Positions 1 through 5,262 of a stretch of DNA of 6,523 bases are shown one piece after another. Position numbers and translations under genes: made by a program. The first letter of the stretch is position 1. Every line of letters begins with the position of its first letter. Source of the stretch: Clostridia bacterium (GTDB taxonomy: Bacteria; Bacillota; Clostridia; TANB77; CAG-508); assembly GCA_022790685.1 (NCBI GenBank), contig JAAVXQ010000021.1, positions 1-6,523 of the forward strand, given 5' to 3'. The notes beneath the pieces were generated by a model. That model was not told the DNA's origin. It saw nothing but the letters and a program-made list of their open reading frames with translations, and made no database searches.

Positions 1-885
1 ATAGGTGTTGTTACAACACCTGATAGACCAGCAGGTAGAGGAATGAAACTTATTGCATCACCAGTAAAAGAATTTGCTCTTGAAAAGAATTTGAAATTAT
101 TTCAACCAGAGAAAATTGCAAATAATGAAGAATTTAAAAGTGAAATTAGAAATTTAAATCCAGATATAGTTTGTGTAGTTTCTTATGGAAAGATACTTCC
201 AAAATCATTTTTAAAGATTCCAAAACATGGTTGTATAAATGTTCATCCATCTCTTTTACCGAAATATAGGGGGTCTGCACCAATACAATGGTCAATTTTA
301 AATGGTGATAAAGAAACAGGCGTAACAATAATGTACTTAAATGAAAAAATGGATGAAGGAGATATAATTCTGCAAGAGAAAACCGAAATATTGGATAATG
401 AAACAACAGGAGAATTATGGAATAGATTATCTACAATAGGTGCTAGAATGTTAGAAGAGGCTACAAATCAAATACAAGAGGGAACAGCAAAAAGAATACC
501 ACAAGGAGAAGATTTTTCTATTGCACCCCTGCTAGATAAACAAATGTCAAAAATAGAATGGGAAGAAAAAACTTCAAGGGAAATAAAAAACTTAGTAAGA
601 GGATTAAATCCAATAATGGGAACATATACTTTCTTAAAGGATAAAAAAATAAAATTTTGGAAAGTAGATATAGTTTCTTTAGATGAACTTAAAGAAAAAA
701 TAGAAGATATTGATAATATTAAGCCAGGAACAGTTATAGTATCAAATAGTAAAGAGGGGTTATATATTAAAACAATAGATGGAATAATAAAAGTATTAGA
801 AATACAAGGGGAAAATGCGAAAAAAATGAGCATTAGTGATTTTTTAAGAGGAAATACAGTTGACCTTGGAGCAAAATTTGTTTAA
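1..885 (+). CDS. fmt: Methionyl-tRNA formyltransferase, 5'-truncated by the window edge
   Basis: Fmt transfers a formyl group from 10-formyl-tetrahydrofolate to Met on initiator tRNA in the cytoplasm. The reading frame is open from base 1, and its first 14 codons already encode the conserved VVTTPDRPAGRG region, so the gene starts upstream of the window. About 28-30 residues are missing by comparison with E. coli Fmt, and 294 residues are visible. The formyltransferase domain covers about visible residues 1-180 and carries the catalytic triad: Asn and His in INVHPSLLP (codons at 238-240 and 244-246) and Asp in KMDEGD (352-354). The C-terminal tRNA-binding domain follows, starting near SKIEWEEKTSREI. 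The ATG at 43 is an internal Met and not the start. The gene ends in TAA, with no clear hairpin terminator after it. The identification is firm. Its donor cofactor is made by Fhs, encoded at the other end of the window. Confidence 0.96.
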   Translation: MGVVTTPDRPAGRGMKLIASPVKEFALEKNLKLFQPEKIANNEEFKSEIRNLNPDIVCVVSYGKILPKSFLKIPKHGCINVHPSLLPKYRGSAPIQWSILNGDKETGVTIMYLNEKMDEGDIILQEKTEILDNETTGELWNRLSTIGARMLEEATNQIQEGTAKRIPQGEDFSIAPLLDKQMSKIEWEEKTSREIKNLVRGLNPIMGTYTFLKDKKIKFWKVDIVSLDELKEKIEDIDNIKPGTVIVSNSKEGLYIKTIDGIIKVLEIQGENAKKMSISDFLRGNTVDLGAKFV

Positions 886-889
886 ATAC

Positions 890-918
890 TTGTAAAAAAG
901 CTGATATATTGATATACT
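890..918 (+). promoter_or_regulatory. Putative sigma-A-type promoter with extended -10
   Basis: TTGTAA (890-895, 4/6 to TTGACA), a 17-bp spacer and TATACT (913-918, 5/6 to TATAAT) are preceded by the extended -10 dinucleotide TG (910-911). It lies between the fmt stop and the Asp23-family gene, about 55 bp upstream of that start. It probably drives the Asp23-AmaP-DUF2273-nusB-xseA run. A weaker alternative, TTGTGA (921-926) with TATACT (942-947), has only a 15-bp spacer. AT-rich DNA gives chance matches easily, so this is a reasoned guess. Confidence 0.5.
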
Positions 919-972
919 AATTGTGAAAATATGGAATATTATATACTTTATAAAAATAAGGAGGATTATTTT

Positions 973-1407
973 ATGGAGGAGAATAAAGATTTAGAAGTAA
1001 CAGAAGAAATAGTTACAGAAGGAAATGATACAATTAAAATTGCAAATGAAGCTGTTGCAACTTATGCAGGAATTGCTGTTTCAGAAGTTCCTGGAGTATA
1101 TGGCATGGCAGGTGGATTTGCTCTTAGTGCAATAGGTGGAAAGAAAAATCTAACTAAAGGAATAAAAGTTGACGTAGGAGAAAAGAATGCAAAAATAGAT
1201 GTAAACATAATAGTAGAATATGGTGCGAGAATTCCAGAGGTAGCATTTGAAATTCAAACAAGAGTAAAAAAATCTGTTGAAACAATGACAGGTCTTAAAG
1301 TATCAGAAGTAAATGTACATGTACAAGGAGTTCATGCTATTACTGAAAAAGAAGAAAACTTAGATGCATCAGAAGTTAAAGAAGAAAATACAAAAAATGA
1401 AGAATAA
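973..1407 (+). CDS. Asp23/Gls24 family envelope stress protein
   Basis: This is a 144-residue protein of the Asp23/Gls24 (DUF322) family. Members are abundant soluble proteins that, in Staphylococcus, gather at the membrane through AmaP and are linked to alkaline or cell-envelope stress. The family core spans about residues 18-122: the IKIANEAVATYAGIAVSEVPG stretch in the first third, a Gly-rich segment around residues 44-56, then the paired beta strands VDVGEKNAKIDVNIIVEYG and a C-terminal VNVHVQGV strand. The tail (about 124-144) is Glu/Lys-rich and looks disordered. I chose ATG 973 because GGAGG lies just upstream (960-964). The in-frame ATG at 931 lacks such a site and would add a Tyr/Lys-rich extension foreign to the family. 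The next gene, encoding the AmaP-like protein, follows after 16 bp. Family membership is firm; the exact role in this organism is not known. Confidence 0.9.
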   Translation: MEENKDLEVTEEIVTEGNDTIKIANEAVATYAGIAVSEVPGVYGMAGGFALSAIGGKKNLTKGIKVDVGEKNAKIDVNIIVEYGARIPEVAFEIQTRVKKSVETMTGLKVSEVNVHVQGVHAITEKEENLDASEVKEENTKNEE

Positions 1408-1423
1408 AAAAGGAGAAAATAAG

Positions 1424-2074
1424 ATGAAAATAATAGATAGAATATCTTTAAAATTATATGCATTAATAATAGGTGTTTTTAGCATACTACTTGCATTAGT
1501 TGTTACAGAGATTATACCAACAGATTCTTTAGTAAACCCAATTATATATTTAACAGAGGGAGGAGAATCAAGAGTAAAATTAACACTAGTGGTTTGTGGA
1601 ATATTATTAATTTTAGTTCTAAAATCACTATGTTTTGCAAGTAAACCTAAAGACGAATCAAAAGAAGGAATTGTACTTGAAAATGCAAGTGGAAAACTTA
1701 TAATATCAAAAGAAAGTTTAGAGAATATGATTTCTAGTGTAGCAAAAGAAATACCGGGAACAGAAGCAACAACAAGCAAAACTTTAGTAGATAGAGATAA
1801 AAACTTAAAAGTATATGTTACAACTGTTGTAAGTAGAGAGGTTTTTATAAAAGATGTATCCACAGAATTACAACATAAAATTAAAGATGCTATGAAAAGA
1901 GCAGCTGATTTAGAAGTAAAAGAAGTAAATGTAAAAATTAAAAATATTACTTCTAAAAAATTAAAAGGACAACCTAGAAAACAAGTTGAAACAAATGAAC
2001 CAGAAGAAGTAGAAGCAGAAGTTAATACAAATGATGAGGAAAAAAATGAAGAGAATGAAACAAGAGAGGAGTAA
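1424..2074 (+). CDS. amaP: AmaP-like alkaline shock response membrane anchor protein
   Basis: This 216-residue protein resembles AmaP, the membrane anchor of Asp23. Two hydrophobic segments are visible, about residues 9-30 and 51-71, separated by a short loop containing GGESR. A Gls24-like domain follows at about 85-175 (LENASGKLIISKE, an alpha region, then VYVTTVVSRE and EVKEVNVKIKNI). The Glu-rich tail (about 176-216) is likely disordered. ATG 1424 is preceded by AAGGAG (1410-1415) at good spacing. The in-frame ATG at 1364 would lie inside the upstream gene and add a Lys-rich leader before the first membrane segment, so it is less likely. The gene sits between the Asp23-family gene and the DUF2273 gene, which is the order expected for this module. 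The symbol is assigned by architecture and context. Overall sequence similarity within this family is low, so orthology to the staphylococcal protein is probable but not proven. Confidence 0.82.
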   Translation: MKIIDRISLKLYALIIGVFSILLALVVTEIIPTDSLVNPIIYLTEGGESRVKLTLVVCGILLILVLKSLCFASKPKDESKEGIVLENASGKLIISKESLENMISSVAKEIPGTEATTSKTLVDRDKNLKVYVTTVVSREVFIKDVSTELQHKIKDAMKRAADLEVKEVNVKIKNITSKKLKGQPRKQVETNEPEEVEAEVNTNDEEKNEENETREE

Positions 2075-2080
2075 TTCTAT

Positions 2081-2293
2081 ATGGAAAAAGAGAATAATGT
2101 TAAAGAATTTTTAATTAGATATAAAGGTGCGATAATTGGTGCAGCAATAGCTATTTTAGTGATATGTACAGGATTATTTAGATTACTAGCTATATTTGCT
2201 GTAATAGCTGTAGGTGTATTTATAGGGCACTATGTTCAAAACAATAAAGATGAAGTAAAAGAAAAACTAAAAGAATTTATAGATAAATTTTAG
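2081..2293 (+). CDS. DUF2273 family small integral membrane protein
   Basis: This 70-residue protein has two adjacent hydrophobic segments (about residues 15-31 and 34-50) split by GLFR, and a charged amphipathic C-terminus (about 54-70, Lys/Glu-rich). The hydrophobic part carries a small-residue IIGAAIAI stretch and a GVFIGHYVQ segment, typical of the DUF2273 proteins that accompany Asp23 and AmaP in Firmicutes. GAGGAG (2066-2071) overlaps the end of the preceding gene and lies 9 nt before the ATG, so the two genes are probably translated from one mRNA. No enzymatic residues are evident. It is thought to take part in a membrane complex with the Asp23 family, but its biochemical role is unknown. 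Confidence 0.85.
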   Translation: MEKENNVKEFLIRYKGAIIGAAIAILVICTGLFRLLAIFAVIAVGVFIGHYVQNNKDEVKEKLKEFIDKF

Positions 2294-2302
2294 GAGGAAA
2301 TG

Positions 2303-2731
2303 ATGCAAAGATCAGCGATGAGAGAGCTAGCATTTAAACTAGTATATGGAATAGAAATTCAAAAAGTTATAGAAGAAAGCCAAGTAGATTTATTTATAGA
2401 AGCTAATGAAATTACAGATAATAAAGTTACTGATTATTTAAAAGATATAACTGCAGGACTATCTGAACATAAAGAAGAAATAGATAGCTTAATAATTAAT
2501 AACTTAAAAGAAAATTGGAGTCTAAATAGAATTTCAAAAATAAACTTAAGTCTAATAAAAATTGCAATTTATGAAATGCTATATAAAGGAATTCCATATA
2601 AAGTAGCTATAAATGAAGTAATTGAGCTAGCAAAAAAATATGCTGATGATTCAGCTCCAGTATTTATTAATGGGATTTTAGCAAGTATTGTTAAAGAAAA
2701 GAAATTAAATGGAGAGGCTAATGAAAATTAA
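2303..2731 (+). CDS. nusB: Transcription antitermination factor NusB
   Basis: NusB is a small, all-helical RNA-binding protein. With NusE (ribosomal protein S10) it binds boxA in rRNA leaders and supports processive, antiterminated rRNA transcription. The 142-residue product has the usual length and family signatures: N-terminal RSAMRELAFKLVY (normally R-x-x-A-R-E-x-A), a central NWSLNRISKINLSLIKIAIYE segment, and the C-terminal IPYKVAINEVIELAKKYA and PVFINGILASI blocks. Two adjacent ATGs exist at 2300 and 2303. AGGAGG (2292-2297) is only 2 nt from the first and 5 nt from the second, so I prefer 2303; the difference is one Met. The last 11 bases overlap the start of xseA, consistent with translational coupling. 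The identification is firm. Confidence 0.95.
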   Translation: MQRSAMRELAFKLVYGIEIQKVIEESQVDLFIEANEITDNKVTDYLKDITAGLSEHKEEIDSLIINNLKENWSLNRISKINLSLIKIAIYEMLYKGIPYKVAINEVIELAKKYADDSAPVFINGILASIVKEKKLNGEANEN

Positions 2732-3909
2732 TCCTATATCGGTTACAGAACTTAATAAATATATTAAAGATGTAGTAGCAGAAGATGAGTTTTTAAATAA
2801 CGTATTTGTAAGTGGAGAAATTTCAAACTTTAAACATCATTATACAGGTCATATGTATTTTACCTTAAAAGATGAAAATTCATTAATCAAATGCGTTATG
2901 TTTAAAACAATGACTGCTACTTTAAATTTTATGCCAAAAGATGGAATGAAAGTAATGGTATTAGGCAGTGTAGGTGTTTTTGAAAGAGATGGGGTTTACC
3001 AAATATATGTAAAAGCGATGCAAGAAGATGGACTTCGGAGTTCTTTATAAAAAATACGAAGAGCTAAAACAAAAACTAGAGTTAGAAGGACTATTTGATG
3101 AAATTCATAAAAAAAGAATACCATATATGCCAAAAGTAATAGGCGTTTTAACTTCAAATACAGGAGCTGTAATAAGAGATATAATTAATGTATCGACTAG
3201 AAGAAATCCTAAGGTTAATATTAGATTATTACCAGTACCAGTTCAAGGAGAAGGAGCTGCTGAAAAAATTGCATCAGCAATTAGGCTTATGAATGATAAG
3301 AAATTAGCAGATGTGATTATTTTAGCAAGAGGTGGAGGATCAATTGAAGACCTATGGCCGTTTAATGAGGAAATTGTAGCAAGAGAAATATTTAATTCAA
3401 AGCTTCCAATAGTTTCGGCAGTTGGACATGAAACAGATTTTACAATAGCAGATTTTGTAGCAGACTTAAGAGCACCAACACCTTCTGCAGCAGCAGAATT
3501 GGTGGTTAATGATGTAGAAGATATTAAATATACTTTAAATAGCTATGAAAATAGACTGAAATTATCTTTAAAAAGAAAGACAGAAATTATGAGATTAAGA
3601 TATGAAAAAGTGATGAATTCTAGAGCTTTTAAAGAACCTTTGCAAGATATTAATCAAAAATACATTTTAATTGATAATTATATAAAAAAAATGGAAAATA
3701 TGTCTACTAAAAGAATAAAAGATTTAAGAATAGAAGAAGCAAAATTAATCTCAAAATTAGATGCTTTAAGTCCACTTAAAACATTAACTAGAGGCTTTTG
3801 TATTGCAGAAGTTAATGGTAATGTTATTACAAAAGCAAAAGAATTAAAGACTGACATGGAAGTTAGACTAAGATTTCAAGATGGTGATAAAACCGCAAAA
3901 ATTATATAA
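2721..3909 (+). CDS. xseA: Exonuclease VII large subunit XseA, interrupted by a +1 shift at a CGG codon
   Basis: XseA is the catalytic subunit of exonuclease VII, which degrades single-stranded DNA from both ends together with XseB. The gene reads as two frames: 2721-3035 (105 codons, the N-terminal OB-fold that binds ssDNA) and 3037-3909 (290 residues: catalytic domain, then coiled coil and C-terminus). Skipping C3036 gives a seamless 395-residue protein with EDGL-GVLYKKYEELK across the junction, matching the family pattern G-L-G-x-L. Conserved blocks downstream are GVLTSNTGAVIRDI (about 141-154), ARGGGSIEDLWPFNEE (202-217), SAVGHETDFTIADFVADLR (232-250) and LSPLKTLTRGF near the end. ATG 2721 follows GGAGAGG (2711-2717) and overlaps nusB; the in-frame ATG at 2709 lies before that site. 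Without a shift, translation stops at 3050 after 109 residues, leaving only the OB-fold. The frame-2 ATG at 3028 could not supply that domain. The sequence cannot distinguish a true programmed shift from a broken gene. Confidence 0.92.
3033..3050 (+). other. Putative +1 frameshift site in xseA (CTT CGG A)
   Basis: In the incoming frame the codons are CTT CGG AGT TCT TTA TAA. Skipping one base (C3036) gives CTT GGA GTT, encoding Leu-Gly-Val, as expected for XseA. The added base is not in a homopolymer run. CTT is also the slippery P-site codon of the known +1 frameshift in prfB, where CTT is followed by TGA. Here a Leu tRNA could re-pair on TTC. No clear internal Shine-Dalgarno-like stimulator lies at the prfB distance. 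The frame break is seen directly; that it is used in translation is inference. Confidence 0.65.
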
Positions 3910-3946
3910 AATTTTATAAATATTAATAGATAAAGGAGAATTTGAA

Positions 3947-4447
3947 ATGAAGAAAAAAATATTAAAATATATAATACCAATACTTTGTGTAATTGTTGTA
4001 GGTGTAGCATTTTATATGATTTTTGACATAAAAAATAAAGTAGATGAAAGCCTTTATAATACAGATGATATATCAAATGTTACAAATGATGATATTGTAG
4101 AAGAGGATATTTCTAATGATATTATAAATGAGGTAAATGAGATAGATGAAGTAGATGAGAATACTATTTCTAATGAAACTAATAAAGTAGTAGAAAATAA
4201 AGTAGATACTAAAGCTGATAGAGAAGCTGTTGAAGAAAAGACAGATGAAGGCAGCACAACTAAAAAGCAACAAGCAATTGAATTAGTTAAAAAAGAGTGG
4301 GGCGAAGATAGTAGTGTTAGTTATAGATGCGAGACTGTTAATTCAAAAGGAGAATATGTTGTTGCAGTCATAATGAAATCTTCTGGTAGTGTAAAAGCAT
4401 ATTTTAATGTAAATTTAGAAACAAAGAGTGTTCAAATAGATTATTAA
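3947..4447 (+). CDS. Unrecognised membrane-anchored acidic protein with a PepSY-like C-terminus
   Basis: I do not recognise this 166-residue protein. Three parts are visible. Residues 1-25 are Lys-rich and then hydrophobic (IIPILCVIVVGVAFYMIF), a likely uncleaved signal anchor with the rest outside the cell; a Cys at residue 14 sits inside the segment without a convincing lipobox. Residues 31-104 are a low-complexity Asp/Glu/Asn/Ile/Val linker with a loosely repeated ISN element (42-44, 55-57, 74-76). Residues 105-166 form a compact domain (QQAIELVKKEWGED, then short beta-like strands ending in AYFNVNLETKSVQIDY) that recalls PepSY-type extracellular domains, a weak resemblance only. AAGGAG (3933-3938) lies 8 nt before the ATG, so it is clearly a translated gene. 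It sits between xseA and xseB, which are often neighbours, and its function cannot be inferred from them. Confidence 0.75.
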   Translation: MKKKILKYIIPILCVIVVGVAFYMIFDIKNKVDESLYNTDDISNVTNDDIVEEDISNDIINEVNEIDEVDENTISNETNKVVENKVDTKADREAVEEKTDEGSTTKKQQAIELVKKEWGEDSSVSYRCETVNSKGEYVVAVIMKSSGSVKAYFNVNLETKSVQIDY

Positions 4448-4463
4448 AAATTTATTAATATTA

Positions 4464-4492
4464 TTTATAGAAAGGAAACTGTATGATATAAT
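4464..4492 (+). promoter_or_regulatory. Putative promoter of xseB with perfect extended -10
   Basis: TTTATA (4464-4469, 4/6 to TTGACA), a 17-bp spacer and a perfect TATAAT (4487-4492) are preceded by TG (4484-4485), an extended -10. A start about 7 nt downstream would fall near 4499, only about 13 nt before the xseB ATG. It would allow xseB, the DUF212 gene and perhaps fhs to be expressed apart from xseA. Confidence 0.55.
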
Positions 4493-4500
4493 TTCATACA
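4480..4500 (+). repeat. 7-bp inverted repeat flanking the xseB -10 element
   Basis: TGTATGA (4480-4486) and its exact reverse complement TCATACA (4494-4500) enclose a 7-nt centre that contains TATAAT. The position over the -10 and likely transcription start would suit a repressor operator. It could equally be chance in AT-rich DNA. It has no U-tract and is too weak to be a terminator. Confidence 0.35.
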
Positions 4501-4511
4501 TAAATAAAAAT

Positions 4512-4745
4512 ATGAGTAAAAAGGAAAACACATTTGAAGAACTAATAACTAAGTTAGAAGAACTTACAAATAAATTAGAAGGTGAAAAACTTTCTTTAGA
4601 TGAATCTGTAAAATTATTTGAAGAAGGAATAAAAATATCTAAAGAATGTAATGAAAAATTGGAAAATGCTGAAAAGAGAATCTCTATATTAATAAATGAT
4701 GGAGAAAACTTAAAAGAGGAAAGCTTTGATGTGGGACAGGAGTAA
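4512..4745 (+). CDS. xseB: Exonuclease VII small subunit XseB
   Basis: XseB is the small helical subunit that coats the XseA coiled coil in exonuclease VII. The 77-residue product has the normal family length and pattern: TFEELITKLEELTNKLEGEKLSLDES (about residues 7-32), KLFEEGIKISKECNEKLENAEKRI (34-57), then a short acidic tail. The start is unusual. Upstream of ATG 4512 lies TAAATAAAAAT with no Shine-Dalgarno match, and the best purine tract, AAAGGAA (4471-4477), is more than 30 nt away and upstream of the putative -10. If the TATAAT promoter is real, the mRNA leader is only about 13 nt, so initiation would depend on the A-rich leader. The start is nevertheless well supported by family alignment. 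The gene ends 6 bp before the DUF212 start, whose ribosome binding site lies inside xseB. Confidence 0.93.
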   Translation: MSKKENTFEELITKLEELTNKLEGEKLSLDESVKLFEEGIKISKECNEKLENAEKRISILINDGENLKEESFDVGQE

Positions 4746-4751
4746 TATAAT

Positions 4752-5192
4752 ATGCAAGTAGTATTAGATATTATTACAAATAAATGTATATATGTACCAT
4801 TCTTATTATGGTGTGTAGTGCAGATGTATAAAGTTATTACAGACTTAGTAAAAAATAAAAAGTTAAATATAAAAAGACTTGTAGGAGCAGGAGGAATGCC
4901 AAGTTCACATGCTGCTGTAGTTTGCTCACTAGCTTCCTGTGTAGGAAAGCAATATGGCTTTGGAAGTGGAGAATTTGCTATAGCTATTATAATGGCATGT
5001 ATAGTAATGTATGATGCAGCAGGAGTAAGAAGAGCTGCTGGAAAGCAGGCAAGAGTGCTAAATAAGATTCTTGAAACACCAGGACTTACAACAGGTGAAG
5101 TTGGAGAAAAATTAGTAGAACTACTAGGTCATACTCCTATACAAGTATTTGTAGGAGCAATACTAGGATTTGCTGTTGGTGCTATTGTATAA
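4752..5192 (+). CDS. Divergent PAP2-family membrane protein (DUF212, YuiD-like)
   Basis: This 146-residue membrane protein belongs to the DUF212/YuiD family, related to PAP2-type acid phosphatases. The family hallmark GGMPSSHAA is at about residues 47-55 and corresponds to the PAP2 P-S-x-H motif. The second hallmark, YDAAGVRRAAGKQA (about 87-100), and a GHTPIQVFVGAILGF segment (126-140) are also present. Hydrophobic stretches near residues 12-30, 54-64, 75-87 and 130-146 suggest three or four membrane segments. The substrate is unknown; a lipid or isoprenoid phosphate would be in keeping with the superfamily, but that is inference. AGGAG (4738-4742) lies 9 nt before the ATG and overlaps the end of xseB, pointing to co-transcription. 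No convincing terminator follows. Confidence 0.9.
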   Translation: MQVVLDIITNKCIYVPFLLWCVVQMYKVITDLVKNKKLNIKRLVGAGGMPSSHAAVVCSLASCVGKQYGFGSGEFAIAIIMACIVMYDAAGVRRAAGKQARVLNKILETPGLTTGEVGEKLVELLGHTPIQVFVGAILGFAVGAIV

Positions 5193-5207
5193 ATAAATAA
5201 AAAATCC

Positions 5208-5238
5208 TTAAGTAAAGATTGTAATAATAAATTATAAT
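5208..5238 (+). promoter_or_regulatory. Weak candidate promoter of fhs
   Basis: The 70-bp gap before fhs contains a perfect TATAAT (5233-5238), but the best -35-like hexamer, TTAAGT (5208-5213), is poor and 19 bp away. In this AT-rich gap TATAAT can occur by chance. No riboswitch-like structure or strong terminator hairpin is seen in the gap, so read-through from the DUF212 gene remains possible. Confidence 0.25.
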
Positions 5239-5262
5239 ATAAAATTATATAAGGAGGATAGT

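Noticed and set aside
43..885. fmt starting at ATG 43
   Set aside because: The frame is open and conserved from base 1 (PDRPAGRG lies before this ATG), so the start is outside the window.
931..972. Longer start for the Asp23-family gene at ATG 931
   Set aside because: It has no ribosome binding site, and the extra 14 residues do not fit the family; ATG 973 has GGAGG upstream.
1364..1423. Upstream start of the amaP-like gene at ATG 1364
   Set aside because: It overlaps the Asp23-family gene by 44 bp and has no ribosome binding site; ATG 1424 follows AAGGAG.
3028..3909. Independent second gene starting at ATG 3028 in place of a frameshifted xseA
   Set aside because: The ATG lies inside codons of the first frame, has no good ribosome binding site, and the product would be XseA without its OB-fold. 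Joining at C3036 gives a perfect family match.
3905..3918. Perfect 14-bp palindrome TATAAAATTTTATA at the xseA stop
   Set aside because: It has only A and T and no loop, so it cannot act as a terminator; it is expected by chance at this base composition.
4054..4273. Two minus-strand open frames opposite the acidic linker
   Set aside because: They are antisense shadows of a low-complexity Asp/Glu/Asn stretch, rich in Ser/Ile/Phe, with no ribosome binding site or family resemblance.
4483..4491. Mini-ORF ATG ATA TAA after AAAGGAA upstream of xseB
   Set aside because: It lies upstream of, and overlaps, the likely -10 element, so it would not be in an mRNA from that promoter, and two codons give no support.
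5193..5232. Rho-independent terminator after the DUF212 gene
   Set aside because: The AATCCTT/AAAGATT pairing contains a mismatch, is AT-rich and is not followed by a T-tract.
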